Below, piece by piece: positions 1 through 12,600 of a DNA stretch of 64,000 nucleotides; within the stretch, counting starts at the first letter, position 1, and the number at the start of each line of letters is the position of its first letter. The translations under genes were made by a program, and so were the position numbers. The notes below the pieces were generated by a model, which worked only from the letters and a program-made list of their open reading frames with translations, was not told where the DNA came from and searched no databases. Where the stretch lies: the NCBI GenBank assembly GCA_965112735.1, contig OZ218952.1:868001-932000 (forward strand). Direction: 5' to 3'. The stretch is from Phaeosaccion multiseriatum (taxonomy: Eukaryota; Ochrophyta, other classes).

Positions 1-540
1 CTCTTTGGTCAGGACAAGTTCGAGGCGGCTCTGCTGAGGCTCATCGTAGCGAAGAGAGCATTCCTGGCCCAGTCCGCCGCACTGAGAGAGGCAGCGGCGG
101 CAGAAGCAGCAGCAGTTGGGGATACGGCACCAGTTGTCGTCTTAGCGGCAGGAGGAGCTGGAGGAGGAGGAGGAGGAGGAGGAGGAGGAGGAGGAGTCAA
201 GGAAGAACATGAAGGACAGGGCAGTGCCCCACACGGAGCGGAGGAGGGGGGGGCGTCATCAGTACGGCGGTCGGCTACAGCCGAAGCAGCAGTAGAAGGA
301 GCCGAAGGGGCAGCAATAGCAGGAGGAGGAGAAGGAGGAGGAGGAGCGGGGGCGATTTCAATGGTGATCAAAGGCAGGGCTGGAAGAGGGGAGGGTAGCC
401 CGTCGATTGCGGCAGCCGTCGCTGGTGGCGGAGGGCCCTTGTCAGTCGTGGTCAGCAGCAGGAGCGGGGGGCGAGGGACAAGACGGGCAGTCACTGGTGT
501 GGCAGTGGTCGGCTCTGATGCGCAGGAAGAATCAATTATT

Positions 541-581
<41 letters not shown>

Positions 582-1773
582 CCCCTCGCTTTCCCCGTCG
601 GACCCCTCAGGCGTACTGCCAGCCACCACCACCGCCACCACCACGACCACCACGACCACCACGACCACCACCACTGCATCGCCTCGTCCTGCAGCTGCTG
701 GACGGAGGTTTGGCAGCAGGAAGGGAGGACCTCATTGGGACTATACTCGTAACGCTCTCGCCACGGCACTCGTCCCCGGGGGGCTCAAGTTTGCGGAGAT
801 ACCCGAGGGTATTCCATACGGGCAGCGGCGGGCAGGGGGAGGGGTCGGGCGGATAGGAGGGCCGGGGGGGCAGGGGAAGCAGTTGGTGATACAGGGGCTG
901 CAACAGGGGAAGGGGCAGCAGTTGGTGATACAGGGGCAGGGGCGGCAAGGGAGGGCCGGAGTGGACGAAGGACGGACAGCGGGGAGAGAGTTTTTGCACC
1001 GAGGTGGGGTGTGCGAGGGCTTGCGAGTGCTTGATCTCTTTTGCTACACAGGCTCCTTTGCCCTCAGTGCTCTGGCAGGAGGGGCGGCGTCCGCGACGGG
1101 GGTGGATCGCGATGGGTACGCCCTTCGGCTTGCGGCACTCAACGCCAAGCGGAATGGGCTGGTGGGGAAGGTGACGTGGTGTAAGGGTGAGGTAGGGGCC
1201 TATGTGAGTGAGCTGCTGGGGGAGGGGGAGGAGGAGGAGAAGAAGAAGAAGCACAAGAAGCGGTTGTTCGACCTTGTTGTGCTGGATCCGCCATCCTTCT
1301 CCCGCTCTCCTCGCTCCGTGACACGAGCTCAGAACAAGTTTGCGGCTCTAGCCGGGCGCGCATCGCTGTTGGTGCGGCCGTCGAGCGGGATGCTCCTATT
1401 GGTAGGGTGTGGAGGCACGTTTGGGAGCGCAGAGGAGATGGAGGAGTGTGTGGCTGGGGCGGTGGCTCGGCAAGGGAGGCGAGTTACCCTTCTGCAGAGG
1501 CTGAGCGACGACGCTATTACTGCTGATGGTGGAGAAGAGGAGGAGGAGGAGGGGGAGGGGGAGGAGGAGGAGGAGGAGGAGGAGGAGGAGGAGGAGGAGG
1601 AGGAGGAGGAGGAGGAGGAGGAGGGGTGGGGGAAGAGGGAGGGGGAGGAGAGGGGGGCGGAGGAGAGGGAGGAGGATGGGGAGGGAAAGGATGGTACAGC
1701 ACCAGCGGCGCTCCCTCCCCCTCACATGTCGCTGCTCGTCGTGTCTGAGCCGGTGGTCGCTGGGTTGCCGTAG
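1..1773 (+). CDS. RlmI-like SAM-dependent rRNA (cytosine-C5) methyltransferase, 5' partial
   Basis: The frame is open from the first base of the window to a TAG at 1771-1773 (590 codons seen), so the true start lies to the left; the ATG at 361 is internal to the same frame. The catalytic half has the class I Rossmann signature: motif I LDLFCYTGSFALSAL (about 1024-1070), an acidic motif II (TGVDRDG), and motif IV LDPPSFSRS (about 1282-1310). The order and the DPPSF motif match the RlmI/YccW family of rRNA m5C methyltransferases, so the likely substrate is rRNA. The N-terminal half is diluted by Gly, Gln (543-580) and Thr/His-coding repeats, and the C-terminus by about 30 Glu residues from a GGA repeat at 1534-1624. 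These tracts are unusual for a compact enzyme. Target base and compartment cannot be read, because the N-terminus is missing. Confidence 0.75.
151..196 (+). repeat. (GGA)n microsatellite, in frame (poly-Gly)
   Basis: A run of GGA triplets inside the methyltransferase reading frame, encoding Gly. Confidence 0.9.
543..580 (+). repeat. (CAG)n microsatellite, in frame (poly-Gln)
   Basis: An uninterrupted run of about 12 CAG codons within the methyltransferase ORF. Confidence 0.95.
1534..1624 (+). repeat. (GGA)n microsatellite, in frame (poly-Glu)
   Basis: About 90 nt of nearly pure GGA/GAG triplets coding for Glu just before the methyltransferase C-terminus. Its shadow frames look like long Pro/Leu or Arg ORFs and are not genes. 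Confidence 0.95.
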
Positions 1774-1934
1774 AAAGCTTAAAGAGGAGTGGGTCTCTGG
1801 GGGGCGTGAGTTATGGTCCGCCGTCGGAGTTGTCATACCCCCTCGGGAACCTGGCTTGCCCTTCGGCTTCAGCTTCACCCAGCACTCCTATCAAAACAAG
1901 CCCTTTGTCCTCACAAAAGCCCTCACTAGCCAAT

Positions 1935-4046
1935 ATGCGTGCACCTTGCCTTGTGCTCTTCGTCGCCTCCGCTGCGCCTCTATGCAGTGCCTTTGTGGCA
2001 CCCTCGAGTGTGCTTGCGAGGTGAGTCCTACAGATCTTTTTTCAAAATCCTTCAATCCCCCCCTGCCTCCAACTTCCAGGACAAGTGGTTTCTCGCTCCT
2101 CACTCCACCTCCATCGCCTCTCTCTGTCTCTCTGCCTCTCTCTTCCGGCTCTCCGCTCTCTGCCCTCTACCCTCTGCTGGGGATGCTACAACACTGGCAG
2201 GGGCTTGCCCCAGAAGGCCGGAGCACCTCCTTCTCTCTCGCAGTCTCGCCGCGTTGTCATGATGGCCCAGAAGGAGGTGGACGCCAAGAAGTTTGCGAGT
2301 GATGTGTCTGCTAGTACGGAAGAGATGATGGGATCAGCCAAGGAGGCGATTGACAAAGCGAAGGTAAAGAGAAGAGGGGGGGGGGGGAGGAGTTGTGATT
2401 TGATGTCGTATTCAAAAGGTGCTGGGCGGTCTTGGAGTTGCGCAGAAGCTTGGCCAGCCTGCCGTCTCACTGGATGTGTGGTGTTGTTGGCCTTGTCGTC
2501 GAAAAGGCCCTTCTCAGAAGCGCCCCTTCCTTCCACACTTCAACATGTTCTTTCCATCTTTCTTCTTCTTGTCCTGCTGCTGCTGCTGCTGCTACTGCTG
2601 TTGTCTTTCTCTACCCTCCGTCCGGTACCATGGCCCAGCCGTAACACCTGTCTTTCCTACCGTAACTACACCCCAATCACACTTAATAACCTTCCCCACT
2701 ACCGCTACCCTTAACCCCGTCTCCCTCTCAGGCCTTCGCCAAGGACTTCAAGCCCGATGATGTCGCGGACGATGCCAAAGCCGTGCTAGAGGGCGTCAAG
2801 AAGAGTCTCAAGGAGGGAGAGGCCGGCCAGAGGGGAGAGGTCAGTCACTTGGGGTCGTCGAGTGTACGAGTGGGGCAAGGAGAGGGCCATACTGTCCCTT
2901 CACTTGCAACCCCCCCCAACAGGCGGGCGTCATTGTAATCGCATCAAGTCGGCCGCCGAAAGTACCTCTCATCGTATCCATACCCCGTGCCCATTCTTAA
3001 TCCCCGCCCCTCCGCCCCGCCCCTCATCGTCCCATCCCCCTCCACTGCCATCCTCGCAACACAGGCGCTGGTGGCGGCGCAACTGACAATCCTCCTCTTC
3101 ATCCTGCTCGGTGACGTACCCTTCGTGGGGGGGCTCCTCAATGTCTTGGCCGGGCCGGGCCTGCTGCTGGGAGGGGCGAGTTTCGCAGCCGCGGGGGTGC
3201 TTCAGGTGGGTGTGGTTGGGTGGGTGGGTGAGTGTGTAGGTGTGGGGGTGTATGTGTGTGGCGTGAGAGAGAGACAAGGAGGAATATCTTCTCTCTTTGC
3301 TCCTCCTCCTCCCCCCCCCCCCGCTCTCTGCCTCCCCCTTCTCTCTCTCTCTCCTCACTCCCCTCAATCCCCTCCCTCCTCCTCCCTCTCTCGCCTCCAT
3401 CTCTACCTTTATCTCTCTCTCTCTCTCTTTGTATGTATGTACATTAAACAAAACACCCGTCGTCGCGGTGGTGTGGTCGGTTGGTTGGTCGGTCGGTCGG
3501 TCGGTCGGTCGGTCGATCGATTGATCGATCAGTTGGGGAAGGATTTCAGCCCCTTCACCGTCCCATCTGAGGGCTCCATGCTAAAGACAACGGGTGCCTA
3601 CAGCATCTGCCGCCACCCCGCTTACACAGGCCTCGTGTTGTTCGGACTGGGGGCGGGCTTCACCACAGACAGCTTCGTTCGCATCTCCCTCTCGCTCGTC
3701 CTCGCCTACGTCCTGGTAAGTGCCTCGCGTTGTGGGCAAAGGAGTGCTGTCAGGGACGCGAATGGCGTTACCTTGTACCTGTCTACCCACATACATACCT
3801 ACCGCACTGTGACTGTGACTGTCATGATCTCGTCCTCATCCCCCTCATCCCCCCCCCCCCCCTCCTCCTCCTCCTCCTCCTCCTCCTCCTCCTCCTCCTG
3901 CCCCTCCTCCTCCTCTTCCTCCACCTGCGGTACCACAACATCAGGACAAGAAGGCAACAAAGGAAGAGGAGGCCCTGGAGGAGGCCTTCCCTGCCTACAG
4001 CACGTATAAGGACGAGGTCGCAAAGTTCCTGCCAAAGGTGTATTGA
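1935..4046 (+). CDS. Plastid-targeted ICMT/PEMT-type membrane methyltransferase, six exons
   Basis: Exons read as 1935-2020, 2244-2363, 2732-2839, 3065-3205, 3533-3715 and 3945-4046 (TGA). Exon 1 encodes a signal peptide ending in CSAFVAPSS, an ASAFAP-like plastid-import motif. Exons 2-3 encode a Lys/Glu/Ala-rich helical stretch. Exon 4 encodes two hydrophobic helices (AQLTILLFILLGDVPF and a second). Exon 5 has the family signature GAYSICRHPAYTG, where RHPxYxG contributes to S-adenosylmethionine binding in isoprenylcysteine and phospholipid methyltransferases. Exon 6 has the conserved EEEALEEAFPAYSTY...FLP tail. It probably methylates a lipid or prenyl-type substrate in a plastid membrane; the substrate cannot be deduced. 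Exons 2-6 join in phase 0. Exon 1 with the strong GTGAGT donor at 2021 does not keep phase with exon 2; a GC donor at 2016 (weak consensus) would. Confidence 0.75.
3858..3924 (+). repeat. (TCC)n tract in intron 5 of the ICMT-like gene
   Basis: A C-run followed by TCC triplets, upstream of the exon 6 acceptor at 3944. It can serve as an extended polypyrimidine tract. Confidence 0.85.
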
Positions 4047-5408
4047 AGGGTGACGAGAGAGCCCAGTGGGAGAGAGAGAGAGAGAGAGAGGCCAGAGAGG
4101 GGAGAGGGAGGGGCCAGAGAGAGAAAAGGGAAGAGTCCGGAGAGAGAGAGAGAGAGAGAGCGGAGAGAGAGGATGGTGGTGGGCGGGCACTTGGGGCGGG
4201 AGGAGGGAGGGGGGCGGCTCGGGCCGAGAGAGAGCGCGCACGTTTTTTGCACACATTTCTTGTATACAAAATCGGTATTTCTATTACAAAGGCTATAAAG
4301 GGAAAGTAGCAATTTAGACATGTTTTTACGATTGTCTCTGTACTCTTTTTCCCCCCTCTGTTTGGGAAGACTATACACATAGAGACAGGATGGGAGGGAG
4401 GACAAAGCTATACTATAGTGAAGTGATATCAAGGAGGCACCGCTGGCGCCCTCTCCCCTCCCCGTTCCGTGTCTCGGCCTGAGCATATACAGCGGCGAGA
4501 CGGGCGGGCGGGCGGGCGGGTGGGCGGGAGGAGAGGAACCGCAGACGACAACACACACAACACAACTACTTTACTATAATATTAGTACGCACTTTTTTAT
4601 TTTAGAGAGAGAAAGAGAGAGGAGGAAGGAAAGGAACATTCCTTTTGTTAGTGGAGAGTTCTTTGAAACTGTCCATGCAGAAAGAGAAACCGCTTCCCCC
4701 AAGCGACGGCCAAGTGTCAGTTTCAGGTTCTACAGAGGGAGGTGTGAAGGTGTGATACGCCTTCAAGCTTCATGTCATCATCACCCCTTGTGGTGCTGCT
4801 CTCTCACACACACAAGTCTCTTCACTGGCGCTCTGCATTCTGTCCGGCTCTTCAGCGCCAACTCGGATCTATTAGAGAGCGCGTGATCGATCGGAGGAAT
4901 GGTTTGGAGGCTGGAGCTACACTTGTGTCCTTTTGTCCGAGACAGGAGGGCGCCAAGGCACCGACTCGCCGTCTTCCCAAGTCGCCTTGGACAGACAGGG
5001 CACAGAGGATTATCCGACCATCCATCCCGCGACAATATACAGCCCCAAGGTTAGGACCGCCTCAACAGCGCTGTGGTTGGCATGCATCGCTTTCCCGCCT
5101 GCCTCACTCGCATTTCCACTGGACACTGAGCCACCCCGTGTAAGGGCGGGTGTAAAGGCGGGCGTCCTGCCATCACTCCTTTCTGCTCCTCATAAGTCAT
5201 CGAAAGTCAAAAGAAGCCGGCAAGAGCAGAGGCCGTCCGTGACACGCGAGGGACGAGGGGAAGGTCTCTTCCATAGACCAACGGCCTTGCTTTCTTGCTT
5301 CTTGGCCCCTCCCTATCGTCTCTCCTTCCTTCCCCCAATGCATGCCGACGGACCCATCCGCCTGAGGGTGCGTAATGCGCGGGCGGGTAGCAATCGATCA
5401 GCCGGGGA
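4047..5408. other. Convergent intergenic region, no gene seen
   Basis: Lies between the stop of the ICMT-like gene and the stop of the oxygenase gene, so it holds both 3' ends. 4068-4170 is an (GA)n-rich purine tract and 4501-4530 is a (GGGC)n run. Around 4585-4600 the sequence becomes T-rich. Open frames here are short and compositionally biased, with no recognisable domain. Confidence 0.6.
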
Positions 5409-6416
5409 TCAATCGGGGCCAAACAGAGCACCCAAGAAGGCCTCTGAGTCTCCCCCATCTCCCTCAGAGGCCTCGGCAAGCATAGCTGCGAGAGCCTTTC
5501 TGCCCGGCCGCCTGGCCGCCTCTACGGAGCAGTGGAGCAGGCCCAAGTCGCCAAGGTAGGCCGACAAATCGGGCCCCAGGTTGAGGCGCTCCAGAAGCTG
5601 CGGCACACTCTCCTCCTCCTCCCCCTTCGGGTGCTCGGGAGCCCTCATGCCAATCGGGCCGTTCGGCAGTGAGGCCTGCTGCTGCGGGCGAATGGCGAAC
5701 ATCACGTCCGTTCGAATGACGAACTTTGAGCCGCCTTGGTCGGCTTGCGCCAGGGGGGATCCACTGTGAAACAAGGCATGTTCGAACAAGACCACTCTAC
5801 CGGCTCGTGGGGTAATGGCCAGGGCGGTACCGTCGTCTACATCAGCAGCATTCAGAAACAAAGTGTTCCCGCCGGAGAAATCCACCCCCCCGCCGTTGTT
5901 GAGGTAGATGAGCACGGTGATGAGGCTCTCCCGGCCCTCATCGTCCGGAACCACACGGTCATAGTGGGGGTCGAATCGCTCCTCCCCCGTGTATCGTATG
6001 AGGCGCAGCCGCTTCCCGAGGCCGAGGGCCGGCCCGCATCTTTCCCGCTGCACAAAGCCCTCCAAAGCCGCCTCCAGGCCCCGCTCCAGCAGCCGCAGCC
6101 AGAGAGCATCCGCGAGTCGGGAGTCCTCGAGCACTGCAAGGTGGTAGGTAGTTCCCGAGGCAAGGGTAGAAGGCGGGCGGTACTTGGCCAGCGCGGCGTC
6201 CACCGAGCGGAGGAGGGGCGTGCCCCGCTCGCGGAGGCCATCGCACTCCTTCCGGTTCATGAGACCATCGAGCAGGAGGGCCAGGCAGCTCTCCCTCGCC
6301 ACTCGAGGGGAGGCGCCGTGTGGCACTGCGATGCGGCGCACGGAGTTATCCGTCGCCGGGCCTCCCACAGGCTCCTCCGCCGCGCTCCCTAGAGAGGCGC
6401 CCCCTAGAGATCCCAT
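5409..6416 (-). CDS. Prolyl 4-hydroxylase-like 2-oxoglutarate/Fe(II) dioxygenase
   Basis: Single-exon, 335 aa from the ATG at 6416. The double-stranded beta-helix core has the iron triad and the cosubstrate residue: HxD in FDPHYDRV (about 5960-5990), distal His in FEHALFHSGSP (about 5760-5790), and a downstream Arg/Lys in SKFVIRTDVMF for the 2-oxoglutarate carboxylate. The LRLIRYTGEERFDPHYD context is typical of the P4Hc family, so it should hydroxylate a peptidyl proline or a related side chain. The frame stays open upstream to 6695, but only through a T20 tract (A20 at 6433-6452 on the plus strand), which would give poly-Phe. I therefore take the ATG just downstream of it. No convincing signal peptide is seen. 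It is divergent from the Patched-like gene, 202 bp away. Confidence 0.85.
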   Translation of the reverse strand: MGSLGGASLGSAAEEPVGGPATDNSVRRIAVPHGASPRVARESCLALLLDGLMNRKECDGLRERGTPLLRSVDAALAKYRPPSTLASGTTYHLAVLEDSRLADALWLRLLERGLEAALEGFVQRERCGPALGLGKRLRLIRYTGEERFDPHYDRVVPDDEGRESLITVLIYLNNGGGVDFSGGNTLFLNAADVDDGTALAITPRAGRVVLFEHALFHSGSPLAQADQGGSKFVIRTDVMFAIRPQQQASLPNGPIGMRAPEHPKGEEEESVPQLLERLNLGPDLSAYLGDLGLLHCSVEAARRPGRKALAAMLAEASEGDGGDSEAFLGALFGPD

Positions 6417-6618
6417 CGCGATAAGGAGAAAGAAAAAAAAAAAAAAAAAAAAGTTTGGATTGCCATTTGTGAATGTTCGAACGTTCCTTCGGGCCGTTGA
6501 ATAAGTCAATTGATGATTCCCTCCGCCCCCAAATACGCGCTCACTGTATGCAGACTGCGTCATATCATATAAAGGAGGCGTTGGGGTTGCTTCATTAATC
6601 TCTGGCACCTCTATATAT
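6417..6618. promoter_or_regulatory. Short divergent intergenic promoter region
   Basis: The 202 bp between the two start codons must hold both promoters and 5' leaders. It contains an A20 run (6433-6452) next to the oxygenase start and a TATATATA stretch at about 6611-6618, right before the Patched-like ATG. The role of the TA stretch is inferred from position only. Confidence 0.5.
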
Positions 6619-9600
6619 ATGGGGCCAGAGAGGGTAGTGGACGACACGATGACGCAGGACAAAGCAACGGGGGATGTCGTGGAGAACAGTGACACGACGC
6701 ACGAGGGGGGAACGTTTTACTCCCGTTGGTTACATAAACAGCACGCCAAGATCGGTGCAGGCTTCGCAAGATTGGGCTATTGGGTGGCGAGCCATCGCAG
6801 GACGACCATCATAACGACCCTCACAGTCTGCTTCATCTGCTTTATAGGACTGCTCAACGCCGAGACGGAGGTGAGGCTGCCTTGAATCCTCTCCCTGCTA
6901 ACAAAGATCCACAACGAAAGACCACAACATAAAAAATTAAGGGGCCCTGCTAGTCTGCGCCTTACGGTTGAGCTGCTCTCTTCTTTGGTACTTGGGCTCC
7001 CTCCGCTATCAGAGTGATGGCGACATACTCTACACACCCGACAACTCTCGTGAGAAGAAAGACCTGGACACGATTGAGGCTAACTTCCCAAGCGGTGAGA
7101 GTTTCAGGACAGAACATCTGTTGGTGGTGAACTGCCTCCCTCCCTCCCTTACTCACCCACTCACTCACTCACTGACTCGCTTTTTCACACTCCCTGGCCT
7201 CCCTTCTTCCCCCCCTCCCTCTGTCCATGTTCCACTTTCTGACTCAGTCTGACTTCCTCCCCTCCCTCACTCCCTCCCTTCGTCGCTCCGTCTGTCCATC
7301 CGTCCCTCCCTTCCTCTCCTCACTGGCTCACTCAACTACCTTGACACAGGCGGTGGCACCCTCGACCTCCTGTTCACCGCTGGGGGTGCGAATGTGCTGA
7401 CCCTGCCCTACATGGAGCAGGTAAAGGACAGCAGAAGAGGAGAGCTCAAGTCTGGCGGTGCAGGATCGTTCCTATGCGCTTTCCTTTGAGCTCCCGCAGT
7501 CCAGTCCAGGAATGGGCGAACAAACTCACCAACTGACTGACTGACTGACTTAGCTACCTGCCGGTCTTCCTTCCTTCCTCACTCACCCTTCTCTCGGCAG
7601 ATTTGGAGCGTTTATCTGGCGGGCGTGGGGGTGGAGACGGGAGCTGGAGACTTTGCAAGTCTGTGTAAGCAGAACTTTGATGGATCATGCCAACTTGGAG
7701 GAGTCGTTCAGTTCTGGGGAGGTGAGGGAAGGAGACAGAGGGTGGTGGGATGGATGGATGGATGGGTGAGCCTGCGGGTAAGGGAGAGAGGGAGGGAGAA
7801 AGGGGGTGGGTGGGTGGGTGAGGGAGGGATTGGGGCGGATGAGTGAGTGAATGAGCGAGTGAGTGAGCGAGCCACCCCCCTCCCTCCCTCCCTTGCAAAA
7901 CAAAGGCGACTACGATCTGTACCAAGCCGAGGTCAGCACCGAGAGCGATCTCCTGCAGGCTCTCAGCGCCACCGTCTTCCCCGACGGCGAGTTTGTCGCA
8001 TCCAATGCCATCTTCGGCAGGCAAGAGAGAGACTCGAGCGGTATCCTCGTTAGTGCAGAGGGAGTTACGGCCGCAGCCATTCTCGACGAGCAAGATGATG
8101 ACGCGGAAGATCGCAGCCTCGACTTCCAAAAGGTGAGGTGAAAAGATCCAAAGGTCAAGATCTTACCCACCCACCCTTACCCTAACTGACTTACACCCTC
8201 ATATGGCTCGACTGTCTTGCATTTGTCTTGCTGTCTGTCCTGTTTGTCTGTTTCTCTCATGTCTATCTGTGTATGTATCTCTCTCTGTCCACCTCCCTCT
8301 TTCTCTGCCTCTCATTCCTCCCTCTCTCTACTCCTCCCCCTCTATCGTCGCTGCCATTGCCCAGAAATGGATCGACGCAACAGAGATCGCTGTCGCAGGC
8401 CTCACAGATGGACTGGAAGGATTCTACTTCGCAGGAAGGAGCCTCGACGACGAGCTTGAGCGCTCTGTGGGAGGCGAAACCTACCTCTTCGTCCTCGTCT
8501 ACGTCGTCATGATCATCTTCGCCTCCATCACTATTGGAAGGAGGTGTGTATTCCATTTATGCTTGGTTTGCTTGTAATTTTTTTTTTTTGTGGCTGCGTT
8601 GTTCGTGCTGCCGTGTTCCTCCCCTTCCCGCTCCTTCTTCCCTTCCGGGGCGTTCTCTCTCTCTCTCGCTCTCGCTCTCTCTCTCTCTCTACTTACTCAA
8701 ATCTCCAAATAATCAACCTCCTCCTCACCACAACCACCAGGAACAACTCCGTGGAGCGCCGCAGTGTGGCGGGTGTATTGGGCGTAATGTCGGTGGCCAT
8801 TTCTCTCTTTGCGTCCTTCGGTCTCGGGGCGGCTTTCGGCATACCTGTCACCTCCCTCAACAGCGTGCTCCCCTTCATCATTGTGGGCATCGGTGTAGAC
8901 GATATGTACATCATCGCAGCCGCCTTTGACATGGTGCGTAGCAGGGAGGCGCTTCTATCTGTCCCCTCCTTCCATTCCTCCCTCTATCCCCTCCCGCCCT
9001 CCCTCCCGTCCTCCCCCCCTCCCTCCTCTCTCTCCCTCCCTCTCCCCATCCCTCCCTGGTGGGGCAGAAAACCGTTACGCTTCGTACTTCCTTTTACCTC
9101 ATGCCCCCTCTCCTCTCCCCCCTTCACACACATACAGACGCCCATGGATGAGTCTACCCCATCGCGCATGGCCGGGGCCCTGAGTCGCTGCGGTTTGAGC
9201 ATCACCTACACGTCCCTCACCGACATTACTGCGTTCCTCCTGGGTAGCCTCACCACTCTGCCCGCCGTGCGCTGGCTCTGCTACTACGCCGCTCTGGCCA
9301 TCCTGCTTGACTTCCTGATGCAGGTGAGGTTCCATGTATTGTCTCTCGCTCCCTCTCTTGCTCTCTCTCTCTGATCTGGGTCTCTCACTCCCTCTCTTGC
9401 TCCTTCTCTCACTCCGCATCTTGCTCTCCTCTCTCTCTCCTGATCTTGCTCTCGCTCACACACACTCACGTTCTTGCTTTCTCTCTCTCTCTGTCTCTCA
9501 CGTACACACTCCTAACCATGCTCTCTCTCTCCCTCTCCTTCCCATGCCGCCACTTTCCCTTCCCTTTCTCTCTCTACTTCCCTATGTCTCGTCCTCCCTG

Positions 9601-12600
9601 CCCCTCCTCCTCCTCCTCCTCCTCCTCCTCCTCATCCTCATCCTCCTCCCCTCCCCACCCTCTTCCCCTTCACAGATCACTTTCTTCGTGGCCGTACTTG
9701 CATACGATAACGAGCGGCAGAGAGCAGGCCGTCTGGACTGTTTGTGCTGCTTCAAGAGCAAGGCCTTCATCAGCAGCAGCACCACCACCCAGAACAGCAG
9801 CAATGTCAACAGCCGAAGGGAGGAGGAGGAGAAGACGCAAGAAGATGGTGTGGCCAACTCTGTAACCGCCTCTGCCTCCAATGGCGACAAAGCCTCCCCG
9901 TCGAACCTGCTGAGGTGAGGGATATGTATGTATTGTTTGTATTCGACTTGCTTGGGGTAAAAAGGAAAAGGCACAAAAAAGGAAAGGGAGTCCCTTTCTC
10001 TCTCTTCCTCGTGGCTGATTTCTCTCTCTTCCTCTTGCCCCTTTGACCCACCACCCCCCACCCCCCTGCCTTGGGACTTTCTCCTCTTCCTCTCCCCGTC
10101 TAACTCCTCGTGCAATGAATCAATGAATCAGTCTCTCTTCGGCGTCCTTTACGCGCGGCCCCCGCGGCATGAGTGAGAAGCAAGTGGTCAGCGACGCCAT
10201 CCTCGACAGCTCCAAGCTCGCCGCCTTCTTCCATGACTACTACATGCCCTTCCTCATGAAGGTGACACGCACGCACACACACACATACTCACACACATAA
10301 AGGTGTACATACTAGACACACACATATTTCTCCCTCTCACACACCTGCGCACACATGTACACACACGCACACCATCATTGTAAGCCCTCCCCTCCTCTCC
10401 ATCTCTTACCGACCACCCCTTCTCCTACACTCTCTTGTTGCCTTGTTGTTTCAGCCACTTACGAAGGCTGCCGTGCTGATGGTGACGTTGGCGATGCTGT
10501 GCGCCGCCATCTGGGGCATCACTGAAGTGGAAGAGGGCTTTGACCTCGTAACTCTAGTGCCTGATGTATGTATATACGTGTGCGTTTGTACCCTTCATGT
10601 CATATCCCCTCCACCCTCCCCCGCACTCACTCACTCCCTCACGCACTCACTCACTCTCTCACTAACCCGTTTACTCTCTCACTCACTCCCTCACTCACAC
10701 ACTCACTCCCCCACTCAATCACCGTTTTATTCTCTCACTCACTCACTCACACACTCCCATCACTCACTCACTCACGCACTCATCCGTTTACTCTCTCACT
10801 CACTCACTCACTCACACACTCCCATCACTCACGCACTCACTCACCCAGTCACTCCCTCACTCACTCACACACTCCCATCACTCACGCACTCACTCACTCA
10901 CGCACTCCCTCCCTCACTCACTCACTCTCTTCATTGTCACTTCCGTGAGACTTTTGTATGTTTGGTATCCAGCTGCCTCTTGAATGTGTCTCTTGGCTGT
11001 CTGCCTGACCTCTACTTTTCTTCGACCTTCATATCGACTCTCTGTATCGACCGCCAGAACTCTTACGTTAAGGCCTACGTTGAAACGGCTCGCAATACCG
11101 AGCTCTTCACCGGCATCAGCGATTTCGTTCCCATCTATCAGGTGAGGGAGTGACTGACGTACTAATGATTCCTGACTGGAACCGAAACTGATGAAACTCT
11201 AAACAAAACAAAAAACAAAAAACCTCGAAATCATGTTCCAAATTTATTCCAGGTGGCCGACAACCTCGACTACGAAGACGTGGCAGTACAGAGAGAGCTC
11301 AATCGTCTTATAGGCGACTTGGAGGACGTGCCTCGCAACAGCGGGCCTGTGGACTCCTGGCTTCAGGAGTTCCTGGCCTGGGCTGCGGAGGACAGCACGT
11401 ACAGCAGCGACATTGACAGCGACGGATTCTTCAGCAGTGATAGAGGCAACTTCTACCCCGCCTTGCGGGAGTATCTTACCACAAGCACGGGCTCGCGCTT
11501 CACAGACCTCATCGTGTTTGAAGAAGAGATCGTTACCGCTGATGGGGTGAGTGGGGGAAGGAGGGGAGGGAGGGCGGGCGGGCGGGCGGGAGGGAGGGAG
11601 TGAGTGAATGAGACAAGTCAGAGGGAGTGAGTGAATGAGACAAGTCAGAGGGAGTGAGTGAATGAGACATTTCAGTCAGTCAGTCCGCGTGCTCTGTGTT
11701 TGGGTCTCCGCCGTCTTGATAACTGCACCGCCACAATTCTCACCGCCCCCCCCCCCCCCCCACGCATCACACACCTGCACCAACAAACTTCCACTCCGCC
11801 CACGCCCCCATGCAGTATCCTCGCTGACCCACCCACATTCCCGCTCCTGCCCCTCCGCCCCCACACACCAAATGCCCTCCCTCCTCCATCTCCATACAAA
11901 ACACACACAATGTCCTGCCTTCTCCTCCGCCCCCCCTTCCTCCTTCCTCAGGAGGCTCCCATCCGCATCACAATGTACTCTCGGCTGTACATGAACGGCG
12001 TGGAGGAGGTGCAGCCAGCCATTGACAGCCTGGAAATGGCGAGGGATGTTATGGAAACGTCAGACCTCGTGCCCCGCCCCTACGTTTTCTCGAGAAAGTA
12101 CGTGTGCCGCGGATGCAGCTGTGACTGACTTGACCGACGGACAGACTGACTGACTTACTGACTTACTGATAGACTGACTGACTGACTGACTGACTGACTG
12201 ACCGACTGAGCGATAGACCGATAGATTGACTAATTGATATCTGTACGTGTTGCTCTGTTTGTCCCTCCGCGATGCTCGTCCCTACGCCCCTGCGCCCCTC
12301 GGTGCCGTTGTGCTGTGTGTCTTCCACCGCACCCCCTCCCTCTCCCTTCTCCCTCTCCTCTCTTGTCGGCGCGCAGCTTCATCTTCACCTCGCAGTTCCT
12401 GGTCATCTACGAGGAGCTGACGCAGAATTTGATTCTCGTCATCGTTGCCGTCTTTGTCTTCTCCCTCTTCATCCTCGCTCGGGTAAGAAAACAAGGGGCA
12501 GTACAGTGAAGTCAAGGGGCAGTACAGTAAGTCAAGGGGCAGTACAGTAAGTCAAGGAGTAAAGGCTTTTTGAGCATGTGCCGTATGAAGGGGCTTGGAC

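Noticed and set aside
1526-2302. 258-residue plus-strand frame starting in poly-Arg and crossing the end of the methyltransferase
   Set aside because: A shifted frame over the GGA tract and the first intron of the ICMT-like gene; only the exon-based models carry conserved motifs.
6417-6695. N-terminal extension of the prolyl-4-hydroxylase-like protein
   Set aside because: It passes through a T20 tract (poly-Phe) and has no family similarity; the ATG at 6416 just after it is better.
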